Below are positions 51,579 to 61,241 of a stretch of 64,000 bases of DNA, in pieces; position 1 is the stretch's first letter, and the number at the start of each line of letters is the position of its first letter. The notes beneath the pieces were generated by a model that saw only the letters and a list, made by a program, of their open reading frames with translations, was not told where the DNA came from and made no database searches. Origin of the DNA: Pontibacter amylolyticus (GTDB lineage: Bacteria > Bacteroidota > Bacteroidia > Cytophagales > Hymenobacteraceae); NCBI RefSeq assembly GCF_014638845.1, contig NZ_BMFP01000001.1, positions 457,337 to 521,336 on the forward strand, written 5' to 3'. A program made the translations under genes and the position numbers.

Positions 51579-53063
51579 TTATACGTCGGCTGAAACAAGG
51601 GCTTCTTTTGGGCTGCTCTTCGGGATCGTCAGCAGGATGGCAACGATGGCTACTACGATCATGAATACGTTGAACAGCAGCCCTATACCGGCTGCATACC
51701 GCACATTTACATTATCGGTTCGGCCCATAAATAGATCAGCCAAAGGCGGTATACCTTCCATTTCGCTAAGTCCGTAAAAAATGGCTGCGGATATGGCGAC
51801 GCCAAATGCAGCACCCAACGACGATGCCATCTTGTAAATGCCGGACGCTGAACCGGCCTTATCTCCCGGAACATTACTTAAAGCTGCATCCGTAGAGGGC
51901 GTGGCATAGAAACCCAATCCGATACCAAACAATGTGAACCCAATAAAGGAAACGATGATGTATTGTGTAGCTAATAAAAAGGTAAGACTGGTGAGTAATA
52001 TCCCGACCCCTGTTATAAAGCAGCCCATCAGCATGGGTTTTCTTGGCCCCATCCTTTGCAGCAATTTCTCACCCACTCGAATCGTGCTCAGTACGGCCAC
52101 TAAATAACCGACCGTAATCAAGCCTGATTGTAAAGAAGACAAGCCCGCTTCGGCCTGTACGAGCGCCAGCGAGACCAGCAGCGTTCCGGCAGCCCCGTTG
52201 AGCAGGAAATTGGACAGCGTGGCGCCTGAAAATGTTTGATTATGAAAAAGGGACAAATCAACAAAGCCGTTCTCGCTCCGTTTTTCTATTCTTAAAAAAA
52301 CAACAGTAGCAATGATAAAAACGGCTATGCCTGCAAGCACCGCAGGGCTTAACCAGCCGAGCCCCGAGCCTTGCCCGATGACAATGTTGATGGCCAGCAT
52401 GGCGATGATAAAAGCAATCAGCCCCGGCCAGTCAAAGGACTTTTCGTTTGGGGCCGTTGATTTGCTTTCCGGCGTTCCTCTTATTAATAAATAGCTGATA
52501 ATAGCGACGATGATAGACAGCACAAAGATCCAGCGCCACCCCATGGTGGAGGCAACCAGGCCACCAAATAATGCGCTAAGGCCGGAGCCGCCCCATGAAC
52601 CGATAGACCAGAAGCTAAGGGCTCGCTGCCGGGCCTTCCCATCATAGTAGGCTTTCATCAATGCCAGTGTGGCAGGCATGATGCAGGCTGCTGAAAGCCC
52701 CTGCAGGATGCGCCCCGCCAACAGAAACACGGCAGTACCAGATGGTGAGATAACAATGAGAAAGGAACCGATAATACTTAGCAGCAACCCTATGTATGTC
52801 AATTTCACCCGGCCAATCCGGTCAGCAAGCCCACCAGCTACCACTATAAAAATTCCGGAGAACAGCGCCGTAATACTGACTGCGAGGTTGTTGAGGTCGT
52901 GGCTGATGTTCAGGTCTTCCTGCATGGCAGGTGCAATGTTCAGGGTGGTTTGTGCAAATAGCCAGAATGTGATAACGGCTAAGACAATACCTAGAATAAG
53001 TTTATCTGTTCCCTGGTAGTTTGCAGTAGTAGCCTGGGTTTGATTGGGAGAAGCCATACGCAC
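51579..53063 (-). CDS. MFS transporter, DHA2 (14-helix) type
   Basis: The 494-aa membrane protein has about 14 hydrophobic segments. Motif A is GGLADRIGRVKLTYIG, motif C is GRILQGLSAACIMPATLALM, and GFTLFGIGLGFYATPSTDAAL lies near the end. It belongs to the EmrB/QacA-like drug:proton antiporter group. It is followed by the M20 gene and preceded at 138 bp by the TetR gene end, which reads in the same direction, so TetR may control it as well as the cat genes. Confidence 0.9.
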   Translation of the reverse strand: MRMASPNQTQATTANYQGTDKLILGIVLAVITFWLFAQTTLNIAPAMQEDLNISHDLNNLAVSITALFSGIFIVVAGGLADRIGRVKLTYIGLLLSIIGSFLIVISPSGTAVFLLAGRILQGLSAACIMPATLALMKAYYDGKARQRALSFWSIGSWGGSGLSALFGGLVASTMGWRWIFVLSIIVAIISYLLIRGTPESKSTAPNEKSFDWPGLIAFIIAMLAINIVIGQGSGLGWLSPAVLAGIAVFIIATVVFLRIEKRSENGFVDLSLFHNQTFSGATLSNFLLNGAAGTLLVSLALVQAEAGLSSLQSGLITVGYLVAVLSTIRVGEKLLQRMGPRKPMLMGCFITGVGILLTSLTFLLATQYIIVSFIGFTLFGIGLGFYATPSTDAALSNVPGDKAGSASGIYKMASSLGAAFGVAISAAIFYGLSEMEGIPPLADLFMGRTDNVNVRYAAGIGLLFNVFMIVVAIVAILLTIPKSSPKEALVSADV

Positions 53064-53201
53064 ATGATCATTTATGATTTGAACGTAATTGGCTGTAAAA
53101 CAACAATGAAAAATAGAAAAATACTTCTTTCAGGCCAACCGCTCTGTCTGCCCGGCAGGTATGACGACTTCGATATTGGACAATAATTTCAGGACGCTCC
53201 T

Positions 53202-53735
53202 CTAGAACTTATATTTCTGCTTCATTACCTCAATCAGCTCCTTCTTTACGGAAGCGTCAGGCTGGTGCGCGGCAAAATATTTCCAGACGCCATCGATGTG
53301 AATCAGCAAAAGTTCTGCCTCCAGGACGGGGTTGTCATACCCTAACGCACTGAAACATTCCGTCAGCCTGAGCTGGCAGGGGCGCATGAAATTTTCGTGG
53401 TAGCGGGATGAGATGGGGTTGAGCGGCATGATCTTGTACTGCATGCGCCAGAAGCCGGGGTTGGAACGCGTGAGGTGTATCGGCAGCTCGATCATGCTGT
53501 TGATGTAGGCGCTTTCCGAAAGTCCTTTCAGGTATAGGTTGGTTTCAACAGCGGCAGTCTGGTACGCTTTTTTGATGATGGTTTCGAGCAAATGGTCTTT
53601 GGTGCCGTAGTGCTTGAAAATCAGCGCTTCTGAAGTGTTGGCTTCAGAAGCGATTGATTTAGTGGAAGTGGCCCGGACGCCATTCTCCGTAAACAGCTTT
53701 AAGGCAGCGTCGAGTATGGCCTCTTTCTTACTCAT
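53202..53735 (-). CDS. TetR-family regulator
   Basis: The 177-aa protein has the TetR N-terminal HTH (KKEAILDAALKLFTENGVRATSTKSIASEANTSEALIFKHYGTKDHLL, listed by its LFxxxG-x-x-x-T-x-x-IA and FxxK-H-x-YGxKDxL core) and an all-alpha ligand domain. It sits last in the leftward catechol operon, 33 bp after pcaF, and before the MFS gene. It could sense an aromatic or muconate-type compound, which is inference. Confidence 0.9.
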   Translation of the reverse strand: MSKKEAILDAALKLFTENGVRATSTKSIASEANTSEALIFKHYGTKDHLLETIIKKAYQTAAVETNLYLKGLSESAYINSMIELPIHLTRSNPGFWRMQYKIMPLNPISSRYHENFMRPCQLRLTECFSALGYDNPVLEAELLLIHIDGVWKYFAAHQPDASVKKELIEVMKQKYKF

Positions 53736-53768
53736 CAGATTTTAATCAATAAATCAGAGAAAAGGATC

Positions 53769-54977
53769 TTATACCCTTTCCAGTATGACGGCATAACCCT
53801 GCCCTACGCCCACACACATGGTCGCCAGTGCATAGCGTTTCTGCAGCCTTTTCAGGGAAAGGGCCGCGCTGTACACGATGCGCGTACCGGACATACCCAG
53901 CGGATGTCCCAGGGCAATAGCCCCACCATTCACATTAAGGCGCTCGTCATCATCTGCCAGGCCCCAGGCCCTGGTACAGGCCAGGCTCTGCGCGGCAAAG
54001 GCTTCGTTCAGTTCGATGATGTCCATGTCGGCCAGGGTTAAGCCCGCTCGCTGCAGCGCTTTTTCAGTAGCGGGTACCGGACCAATGCCCATGATGCGGG
54101 GCTCTACGCCGACCACTGCCGAACTCACGATACGGGCCAGCGGCTTGAGGTTGTATCGCTCCAGGGCTTCTTCAGAAACGATGTAAGTGGCTGCCGCTCC
54201 GTCGTTTAAACCGGATGCGTTTCCGGCCGTCACGGTGCCATTGGCCTTGAAGGCGGGCTTCAGTTTGGCCAGTGTCTCCAGGGTGGTGTTCGGTCGTACA
54301 AATTCATCTTCCGAAACGATGACCGGTTCGCCTTTTCGCTGCGGAATTTTGACGGGCATGATCTCTTCTGCCATTATACCATTCTCCTGCGCCTTGGCCG
54401 CTTTCATTTGCGAATGATAAGAGAATTTGTCCTGGTCTTCCCGCGAGATTTCATACATTTCAGCCAGGTTTTCTGCCGTCACGCCCATGGGGTCAGTACC
54501 GTATACCTCTTCCATTTTGGGGTTGATGAAGCGCCAGCCGAAACTGGAGTCGTGCATCTCAGAATCGTTGCCGAAGGCTTTGCTGGGTTTGGAAACCACC
54601 AAGGGGCCGCGCGTCATGTGCTCTACGCCTCCGGCTATAAACACGTCGCCATCGCCTGCCTTAATGGCCCGCACTGCATGGATAACGGCCGACATACCGG
54701 AAGCACACAGGCGGTTCACGGTTTCGCCGGGCACTGTGACCGGCAGTCCGGCCAACAGACCCGCCATGCGGGCTACGTTCCGGTTATCCTCGCCCGCCTG
54801 GTTGTGGCAGCCCAGGATCACATCGTCCACGGCCTCTTTGGGTATGGCCGGATTTCGGGAGACTAATTCTTTTATGACCATCGCTGCCAGGTCGTCGGTG
54901 CGGATAGGCGAAAGTCCACCGCCCAGCTTTCCGACCGGAGTCCTGATTCCATCCACGATATAGGCTTGCTTGCTCAT
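53769..54977 (-). CDS. pcaF: 3-oxoadipyl-CoA thiolase
   Basis: This is the last step of the beta-ketoadipate pathway, giving succinyl-CoA and acetyl-CoA. The 402-aa thiolase has the acyl-accepting Cys91 in VNRLCASGM, the motif NVNGGAIALGHPLGMSG with the catalytic His, and the proton-donor Cys in TMCVGVGQG. The length and the segment TVTAGNASGLNDGAAA are those of PcaF-type thiolases, and the context of cat and pca genes supports this substrate over acetoacetyl-CoA. Confidence 0.92.
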   Translation of the reverse strand: MSKQAYIVDGIRTPVGKLGGGLSPIRTDDLAAMVIKELVSRNPAIPKEAVDDVILGCHNQAGEDNRNVARMAGLLAGLPVTVPGETVNRLCASGMSAVIHAVRAIKAGDGDVFIAGGVEHMTRGPLVVSKPSKAFGNDSEMHDSSFGWRFINPKMEEVYGTDPMGVTAENLAEMYEISREDQDKFSYHSQMKAAKAQENGIMAEEIMPVKIPQRKGEPVIVSEDEFVRPNTTLETLAKLKPAFKANGTVTAGNASGLNDGAAATYIVSEEALERYNLKPLARIVSSAVVGVEPRIMGIGPVPATEKALQRAGLTLADMDIIELNEAFAAQSLACTRAWGLADDDERLNVNGGAIALGHPLGMSGTRIVYSAALSLKRLQKRYALATMCVGVGQGYAVILERV

Positions 54978-54990
54978 GATATTTCTTGAT

Positions 54991-55488
54991 TTAACTGGTT
55001 TGGTCTCTTCTTAGCTTATCAGTTAAAAACGAGGTCGCGCCGGACACGCCATATCCGATCATACAACCCAACGCGACACATAAAAAACGTTCCACCCCCG
55101 CCCAGTTCGACATGGTTTCCTGCTCATGTATCACCACAATAACAAGAGCCACCACAGCGGTCCTGGCCACACTCATCAGGTTAAAAAAATGGCAGACCAG
55201 AATGGATACTGCGATTCCAAGCACCATCATCAATACCTGGGGCACCTGGAGCAACACACATAACAGTCCGACACTCGACCCGATCAGGTTCGATTTTACG
55301 CGTTCAACCGTCAGTCTGGAAGAGTCCTTTATTTCCGGAGACAAGACCAGCAGGATGGAGATCATCGTCCAGTAGAACTCAAACTGTGGGAAAGCCAGGT
55401 ATAGCGCGTAGCCGATCAGGAAGCCAATGGTACACCGGATAATGTACAGGACCATGTCTACATCAATGCTATACCTCTTGACTGCCAT
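54991..55488 (-). CDS. FUSC/aromatic-acid exporter-like membrane protein
   Basis: The 165-aa protein has four to five hydrophobic helices: IIRCTIGFLIGYALYLAFP, WTMISILLVLSPEIKDSSRLTVERV, NLIGSSVGLLCVLLQVP and ALGCMIGYGVSG. The pattern matches the N-terminal membrane half of FUSC (YccS/AaeB-like) proteins, much shorter than the full-length exporters. Lying between pcaIJ and pcaF, it may help expel aromatic acids or muconate. It could be a truncated or single-module form. Confidence 0.75.
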   Translation of the reverse strand: MAVKRYSIDVDMVLYIIRCTIGFLIGYALYLAFPQFEFYWTMISILLVLSPEIKDSSRLTVERVKSNLIGSSVGLLCVLLQVPQVLMMVLGIAVSILVCHFFNLMSVARTAVVALVIVVIHEQETMSNWAGVERFLCVALGCMIGYGVSGATSFLTDKLRRDQTS

Positions 55489-55532
55489 CTGTGCGGTTCT
55501 CCTTCACATAATTGAGCGGCGCGGTCCCATTT

Positions 55533-56882
55533 CTAGGCTGAAAGCGCCTCTTTGAATGTTGCGCTCGTTTTCTCCCGCACCTCTTCCAGAGTCGCGCCCG
55601 GCATCAGCTCGGTCAGCGTCAGTTGCCCGTCGATAAAGCGGAAAACGGCCAGGTCTGTGATGATCATGTCCACCGCTTTCAGGGCTGTGAGCGGCAGTGC
55701 GCAGGTCGGGACCACTTTAGCAGAGCCGTCTTTGTTGGTATGGGTCATGGTGATGATAAGCGTCTTGGCACCTGAAGCCAGGTCCATGGCACCGCCCACC
55801 CCCAGCAGCGGCTGACCGGGCACGGCCCAGTTGGCCAGGTTTGCCTGCTCGTCAACTTCCAGTCCGCCCATCACGGCAATGTCCACATGTCTGCCCCGGA
55901 TCATGGCAAAGGAATCGGCACTGTCGAAGTAGCTGGAGCCCGGAAGCGCCGTTACCGGAATCTTGCCGGCATTGACAGGGTAATCCATCGCACCACCGCC
56001 ATCTTTTGGCGACGGCCCCACACCCAGCATGCCGTTTTCGGTGTGCATCACAATGCCGTCTTCCGGCGTGATAAGATCGGCCACCAGGGTAGGTATACCT
56101 ATACCCAGGTTCACAACATCACCTCTTTTGAGCTCCTGCAAGGCACGTTTGGCCATGTTCATGCGGCGTTCGCTCACCTTGCGTGAAGATTCAACAGAGG
56201 CAGATGAGCCCAGATCCTCCAAGGTCAGCGTGGCCTGCACGAGGTAGTTCACATAAGAGCCCGGCGTGTGCACGTGCTCCGGCGCTATCTCCCCAACCGG
56301 CACAATCTCCTCCACCTCGGCGATCACCAGATCGGCGGCGGTGGCCATGGCGCGGTTAAAGTTCTGCTCCGTCATGCGGTAGCTCAGGTTGCCGGCCGTG
56401 TCGGCTCTCCAGGCGCGCACAAAGGCCACGTTGCCTCTTATACCTTCCACAAAAACCTGCTCCTTCCCCTGGATCACTTTCGTTTCGCGGCCCTTCGCCA
56501 GTTCGGTGCCGGCTGAGGTAGGCGTATAAAAGCCGCCTATACCTGCGCCGCCGGCCCGGATGGCTTCGGCCAGGGTGCCCTGCGGCAGTAGCTCGTATTC
56601 AACGTCGCCGTCCTGTGCTGCTTTCACCGCCTCCGGGTTGCTGGTAAAGAAAGAACCGATCATCTTTTTGATCTGCCCGTTTCGCAGCAGTTTGCCTCCG
56701 CCTATACCTGCCTCGCCGACGTTGTTGCCGATAAAGGTCAGGTTCCTGGTTCCGGTTTCGGCAAGCGCGTGCATCAGGTGCACCGGATTGCCCGTCATCC
56801 CAAAACCGCCCTGCAGCAAAATATCCCCATCCTTTACCAAAGCAACCGCTTCTTCAAGGCTTATCTGTGGTACCGATTTCAT
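55533..56882 (-). CDS. pcaIJ: Fused 3-oxoadipate CoA-transferase (alpha and beta subunits in one chain)
   Basis: The 449-aa protein joins an A-subunit domain (1-about 230; [56 protein letters not shown]) to a B-subunit domain (about 237-449; [38 protein letters not shown] with the catalytic Glu, [16 protein letters not shown]). The enzyme moves CoA from succinyl-CoA to 3-oxoadipate. In most beta-ketoadipate operons the two subunits are separate genes; this fusion is SCOT-like, so a 3-oxoacid substrate other than oxoadipate is possible, but its place between pcaD and pcaF favours PcaIJ. Confidence 0.9.
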   Translation of the reverse strand: MKSVPQISLEEAVALVKDGDILLQGGFGMTGNPVHLMHALAETGTRNLTFIGNNVGEAGIGGGKLLRNGQIKKMIGSFFTSNPEAVKAAQDGDVEYELLPQGTLAEAIRAGGAGIGGFYTPTSAGTELAKGRETKVIQGKEQVFVEGIRGNVAFVRAWRADTAGNLSYRMTEQNFNRAMATAADLVIAEVEEIVPVGEIAPEHVHTPGSYVNYLVQATLTLEDLGSSASVESSRKVSERRMNMAKRALQELKRGDVVNLGIGIPTLVADLITPEDGIVMHTENGMLGVGPSPKDGGGAMDYPVNAGKIPVTALPGSSYFDSADSFAMIRGRHVDIAVMGGLEVDEQANLANWAVPGQPLLGVGGAMDLASGAKTLIITMTHTNKDGSAKVVPTCALPLTALKAVDMIITDLAVFRFIDGQLTLTELMPGATLEEVREKTSATFKEALSA

Positions 56883-56889
56883 GTCTATA

Positions 56890-57699
56890 TCAATGGTAGA
56901 TTTCTAAATAAAAGTCGCCTTCATTTTTGGCGGCGTAGAGCACGTTTTTGGCAAACTCAACAGGCAATTCCACACTGGACAGATGGTTGGCCTCGAGCTG
57001 CACGTGCCGGGAACGGGGTATGCCGCTGGCCAGAAATTCGCCGTCGACAGTTGTCGTCACCTCGTCCTGGGTGCCGCTGATGACGAGGGTCGGCACTTTC
57101 AGATTCGATAGGGCCTTCCTGAAATCGGCGTCGCGCACAGCAGCACAACAGGCAATGTACCCCTGCAGGGACGTCTGCGTAAATTTCTCCAGTACATCAC
57201 GTACCGCTTCCGGATGCTCCTGCCTGAAGGCCGGGGTAAACCAGCGCTGTGCCGTGCCATCCAGTATACTTCCCAGGCCGTGCTCTTTCACCTGGGCAAT
57301 GCGGGCGTTCCAACCTTCTGCTGTTCCGATCTTTGCGGCCGTGTTGGCGATGATGTTCTTAATGAACCGCTCCGGGTGGTGGATGCCCAGCCACTGCCCG
57401 ATCTGCCCGCCCATTGAGAGGCCGCAGAAGTATACCTTGCCCAACCTCAGGTGATCCAGCAAAGCGATGACATCCTGCCCCAGCTCTTCGATGGTGACGG
57501 TGTCCGAATTGATGGAGCTTTGGCCATGCCCGCGTGTGTCGTAGCGCAGTATGTTGAGGTGCTTCCTCAGGCAATGCACGACCTTGTCCCACATGCTCAG
57601 GTCCGTGCCCAGTGAGTTGGAGAACACGATGGTATCATCGTGCCCCAGGTCCTCATAGGTATAGTAACAGTCGTTACCGGCGATTTGTATTGTTGGCAT
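56890..57699 (-). CDS. pcaD: 3-oxoadipate enol-lactonase
   Basis: The 269-aa alpha/beta hydrolase has the oxyanion region [15 protein letters not shown], the ordered [11 protein letters not shown], the nucleophile elbow [14 protein letters not shown], and GTQDEVTT and HLSSVE for the acid and His. It hydrolyses the enol-lactone to 3-oxoadipate. The stop lies 8 bp from the next gene, indicating tight coupling with pcaIJ. Confidence 0.92.
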   Translation of the reverse strand: MPTIQIAGNDCYYTYEDLGHDDTIVFSNSLGTDLSMWDKVVHCLRKHLNILRYDTRGHGQSSINSDTVTIEELGQDVIALLDHLRLGKVYFCGLSMGGQIGQWLGIHHPERFIKNIIANTAAKIGTAEGWNARIAQVKEHGLGSILDGTAQRWFTPAFRQEHPEAVRDVLEKFTQTSLQGYIACCAAVRDADFRKALSNLKVPTLVISGTQDEVTTTVDGEFLASGIPRSRHVQLEANHLSSVELPVEFAKNVLYAAKNEGDFYLEIYH

Positions 57700-57718
57700 C
57701 TGGTCCTGTGCTAAGGTT

Positions 57719-58636
57719 TTAACGTGGTCCGTGCGTGCGCTCTATCTCTGCAGCGAACACGCCTTCCCGCTCTTTGTGTATCTCAAAATCGAAATCGATG
57801 GAAGCGAAAGGTTCGTCGATGTTGAATTTCTCTTTGGCTTCTGATGCGGAGTAGCGTGTGATGTGCGGCACCAGTTCCTCGCGGGAGGCAAAGGCGAAGT
57901 CATCCCAGATCAGCGGGTCACCTTCTATGTTGATCTGCGTGGTTAGTTTGCGATGTCCGGGCGCTGTCACAAAGAAGTGGATGTGTGCCGGACGGTTGCC
58001 ATGGCGGCCAATGGCCTTGAGTAACTGGTCTGTCGCGCCGCCGGGAGGACAGCTATAACCCACCGGTAAAATGCTCTTGAATTTATACCTGCCGTTTTCG
58101 TCGGTGATGATGGCCCGGCGCAGGTTGAAAGGCGGCTGTGATGAGTCGAAAATAGAGTACATGCCGCGCAGGTTGCAATGCCATACCTCAACCTTCGCGC
58201 CAGGCACTGGCTTGCCGTCTTCATCCTTCACCTGGCCTTGCATGTAGAGTCGCTCCCCTCCTTCTTCCGGCTCGGTTTCCAGCTCGGCGTAACCAACCGA
58301 TTCCGGTGAGCCAGGCACGTACAGCGGACCTTCAATTGTTCTCGGGGTGCCCCCTGTTATACCGGCTTTGGCTTCGGCCTCGTCCATGCGCAGGTCCAGG
58401 AAGTGCTCCAGCCCGATGCCGGCCACGACCAGTCCCCATTCGTTGTTTCTGCCGGTTGTGGTAAGCCAGTCAACCGCCTTCCAGATCTCCTCCGGCTGAA
58501 TGTCCAGGTCCTCGATGGCGTAGAACAGGTCGGTGGTGAGGCGGTTTACAATCTCTTTGATGCGCTCTGAGCCTTGTCCGGGCACTTCTGTTGATTTGAT
58601 TCTTTCAACAACGGCGTCTATCTGACTTCTTTCCAT
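57719..58636 (-). CDS. catA: Catechol 1,2-dioxygenase
   Basis: The intradiol dioxygenase cleaves catechol to cis,cis-muconate with Fe(III). The 305-aa protein has the N-terminal helical linker (1-about 100) and the beta-sandwich with metal ligands Tyr160 (LRGMYS), Tyr194 (VGYSCPP), His218 and His220 (RPAHIHFF). Length matches CatA; PcaGH would be two shorter chains. It is read leftward 39 bp behind catC. Confidence 0.95.
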   Translation of the reverse strand: MERSQIDAVVERIKSTEVPGQGSERIKEIVNRLTTDLFYAIEDLDIQPEEIWKAVDWLTTTGRNNEWGLVVAGIGLEHFLDLRMDEAEAKAGITGGTPRTIEGPLYVPGSPESVGYAELETEPEEGGERLYMQGQVKDEDGKPVPGAKVEVWHCNLRGMYSIFDSSQPPFNLRRAIITDENGRYKFKSILPVGYSCPPGGATDQLLKAIGRHGNRPAHIHFFVTAPGHRKLTTQINIEGDPLIWDDFAFASREELVPHITRYSASEAKEKFNIDEPFASIDFDFEIHKEREGVFAAEIERTHGPR

Positions 58637-58675
58637 GATAGTTAAAGGTTTAGTTTGATTAGTTTTTAAGGTGAG

Positions 58676-58972
58676 TTAGTGGGCCTCTTCCTCGTTCTTG
58701 ACAGAAGAGTAATGCTGGCAGAGGGCAGTCACTTCCACCTGCATAAACGGGTATAGCGGAAGCGACATGAGGATGTCGTGGAGTTCGCCTGCACTGTCCA
58801 CATTAAAAATGCTGATGTTGGCATACTGGCCGGCGATGCGCCAGATGTGCGTCCATTTGCCCTTGCGCTGCAGCTCCTGCGAAAGCGCCTTCTCTTTCGC
58901 CTTCAATTCCTCCACATAGGTTTTATCTAAATCCAGTGGGATATCCACCAGCATGTGCACGTGAAATAGCAT
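58676..58972 (-). CDS. catC: Muconolactone delta-isomerase
   Basis: The 98-aa protein (usual length about 95) shows MLFHVHMLVDIPLDLD, KGKWTHIWRIAGQYANISIF (by its WxHxWRxxG-x-Y-AN core) and SLPLYPFM. It converts muconolactone to 3-oxoadipate enol-lactone. The start of its gene lies 3 bp from the stop of catB, so translation is probably coupled. Confidence 0.94.
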   Translation of the reverse strand: MLFHVHMLVDIPLDLDKTYVEELKAKEKALSQELQRKGKWTHIWRIAGQYANISIFNVDSAGELHDILMSLPLYPFMQVEVTALCQHYSSVKNEEEAH

Positions 58973-58975
58973 AGC

Positions 58976-60094
58976 TTATTTTCTTTTGAATTTTTCTAAC
59001 TGATTCATATCCAGCTCTATCCCCAAACCCGGCCCCTGCGGAATTTCCATGACGCCGTTCTGGTAGGTCAGTCTATTCTTGACGATATCCTCTGTGAGCA
59101 GAAGCGGACCAAAGAGTTCGGTGCCCCAGCCTAGAGGCAGGGTGCTGAAAACCTGTGCCGAAGCCACTGTGCCCACCGTGCCCTCCAGCATGGTGCCGCC
59201 GTACAGGCTGATGCCTGCCGCCTGCGCAATGGCCGCCTGTTTCTGGATATTGGTCAAACCACCGGCTTTGGAGATCTTCAGGGCAAACACACTGCCCCCT
59301 CCTATTTTGGCGAGCTTAAAGGCGTCCGACACCGTCCCGGCCGCTTCGTCGGCCATAATCGGTACTTTAAAGTATTGCGTGAGTCGGGCAAGTCCGTCAA
59401 AGTTCGTTTTGATGATGGGCTGTTCGATCAGGTCTATTCCATCCTCCTGCAACATTGCTATACCTTGTTTGGCGACACTTTCCGTCCAGGCCTGGTTGAC
59501 GTCCACGGTCACTTTCACATCGGGGCCGACGGCTCTTTTGATCGCACTCACATGCCGCACATCGGTTTTCCATTCATGGCGACCGATCTTCAGTTTGAAG
59601 GTATTGTGCCGGCCCTCTTTTAGGAGCGCGTGGGCTTCCTCTATGTCTTTTTGAGTATCCCCGCTGGCAAGGGTCCACAGCACGGGCAAGGTATGGGTCA
59701 GGGCTCCGCCGAGCAGGGTGGCCACGGATACGCCGAGCCGTTTACCCTGGGCATCCAAAAGGGCCGTCTCGATGGCGGACTTGACAAAGTTGTTTCCCTT
59801 GATGTGACTCTCGAGCAAAGCCATAAGGGCGTTGATGCTGAGGGCTGATTTACCCTGCAGCAGAGGGGCAATGTAAGTATCCAGCGTCAGCTTCATGCCT
59901 TCCGGCGATTCATCCCCGTAGCTCAGTCCGCCAATAGTGGTCGCCTCGCCTATCCCTTCGATGCCGTCGCTGCAGAACAGGCGCACGATGACCATGGCCT
60001 GGTTGCGCATCACGGCCATCGACAAGTGGTGCGGACGGATAGTGGGCAGATCCACGATAACGGACTCAATCCGCTGTATATGAATACCTTTCAT
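58976..60094 (-). CDS. catB: Muconate cycloisomerase
   Basis: The enolase-superfamily enzyme lactonises cis,cis-muconate. Start taken at ATG 60094 (MKGIHIQ; 372 aa). A 20-codon longer form is open but unlike family members. Motifs: KLKIGR (catalytic Lys pair), VDVNQAW, DLIEQPI and ADEAAG for the three metal acids, and ALKISKAGG for the second Lys. It is the first gene of the leftward catechol operon, with operator-like repeats at 60103-60200. Confidence 0.94.
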   Translation of the reverse strand: MKGIHIQRIESVIVDLPTIRPHHLSMAVMRNQAMVIVRLFCSDGIEGIGEATTIGGLSYGDESPEGMKLTLDTYIAPLLQGKSALSINALMALLESHIKGNNFVKSAIETALLDAQGKRLGVSVATLLGGALTHTLPVLWTLASGDTQKDIEEAHALLKEGRHNTFKLKIGRHEWKTDVRHVSAIKRAVGPDVKVTVDVNQAWTESVAKQGIAMLQEDGIDLIEQPIIKTNFDGLARLTQYFKVPIMADEAAGTVSDAFKLAKIGGGSVFALKISKAGGLTNIQKQAAIAQAAGISLYGGTMLEGTVGTVASAQVFSTLPLGWGTELFGPLLLTEDIVKNRLTYQNGVMEIPQGPGLGIELDMNQLEKFKRK

Positions 60095-60102
60095 GTTCTT
60101 GA

Positions 60103-60200
60103 TGTACGAGTGTATGTTAAAAATGAGCGTGCACTTACATAGGAAAGTAACCACTCACTAAGTATTACAAATGTACTCGTACAGCAGCCCTACGGGTAGG
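60103..60200 (-). promoter_or_regulatory. Candidate catB promoter and paired operator sites
   Basis: On the minus strand TACATTTG (60168-60175) is an exact -7 box with no -33 TTTG. Overlapping it is TGTACGAGTACA (60172-60183, minus strand), and a near copy TGTACGAGTGTA lies at 60103-60114 on the plus strand, between the start point and the ATG. Just upstream is CCTACGGGTAGG (60189-60200), a palindrome at the usual -33 position. The layout suggests one repressor with two operators and one activator. Confidence 0.5.
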
Positions 60201-60240
60201 ACAGATGCGCTTTTACCAAGACAAATCGAACATGAAGGGG

Positions 60241-61128
60241 TTAGGTGCGTTTCACGCCTATCTTTTTGCGGAATTCCAGGGGTGTCTGGCCGGTCCTTTT
60301 CTTAAAGAGCCGGGCAAAATAGGCGGGGTCCTCGAAGCCGAGCGAGTAAGAAATGTCGGCAATGTTGCTGTCCACATCGGAGAGCGCCAACTGGGCTTTG
60401 GTGATGAAATAGTCGATTAGGAGGTCCTTGGGTGACTGGCCGGCGTTGCTTCTGCAGATGCGGCTCAGGTGACCGGTGGAGATGAACAGGTCGCGGGCGT
60501 ATTCTTCCACCGTTTTCTTGTAGGAATTCTCTGCCCGTATGAGTTGCTGAAAACGCCGGAAGTATACCTTGCTGATGTTGGAGGAGGAGAAGAAAGCTCG
60601 TTTACCGCCCAGCGAGATACGGTAGAGTTGCACCAGCATCTGCCCGACCAGGTACTGCAGCATCAGGAGCCTGCCGGGAAACGTGCTGTTGTATTCGTCC
60701 ACACACTGCTGCATGGTTTCAAATACTTCCATTGTGGCTGGCTCTTCCTGCGTAACCGACACCATATGCACTTCCTCCATCCCGAAAATCACATCGGCTT
60801 CCCGCTGCAGCATGTGCTCCAGCACGGTGTCCGCCAGGTTGATGATCCAACCGGAAACATCTGTCAGGTGCAGAAAGCCGTGTTCAATATTTTTGGGGAC
60901 TACCAGAAAAGCCGGGGCCTGTATCGTGACTTTCTCTGATCCATAATGAAACTCAGTTTGTCCTTCCCGGACGAGAAAGATCTGCAGAAAATGATTGTGA
61001 GCATGCAGTTTTACCTGTCCCTGGTGCTGCTTCCCGATTTCTCCGAAAGGATGCACATGAATGAGCCCTTTTGCAAATTCGATGGTGTTGGTGCCGTAAA
61101 GCCCTTTGTAAAACCGTTTCTCCTGCAT
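60241..61128 (-). CDS. AraC-family regulator upstream of the catechol operon
   Basis: The 295-aa protein has a cupin sensor domain (about 25-100; HPFGEIGKQHQGQVKLHAHNHFLQIF...) and two HTH motifs near the end (YARDLFISTGHLSRICRSNAG, then ISYSLGFEDPAYFARLFKKRTG). It lies 146 bp upstream of catB on the same strand and diverges from the flavin oxidoreductase gene at 61242. A role as the activator of the cat genes and of its divergent neighbour is the simplest model. Confidence 0.92.
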   Translation of the reverse strand: MQEKRFYKGLYGTNTIEFAKGLIHVHPFGEIGKQHQGQVKLHAHNHFLQIFLVREGQTEFHYGSEKVTIQAPAFLVVPKNIEHGFLHLTDVSGWIINLADTVLEHMLQREADVIFGMEEVHMVSVTQEEPATMEVFETMQQCVDEYNSTFPGRLLMLQYLVGQMLVQLYRISLGGKRAFFSSSNISKVYFRRFQQLIRAENSYKKTVEEYARDLFISTGHLSRICRSNAGQSPKDLLIDYFITKAQLALSDVDSNIADISYSLGFEDPAYFARLFKKRTGQTPLEFRKKIGVKRT

Positions 61129-61241
61129 GTTTTAAGTTGGCACATTTCGCGATAGGAAGCAAATGAATTTAAGTCAGGTTGCTCAAAGTTTGTGTAGATT
61201 GCGTAATTTATACTTTGTGTGGAACAGTTGAAATCTTACCT

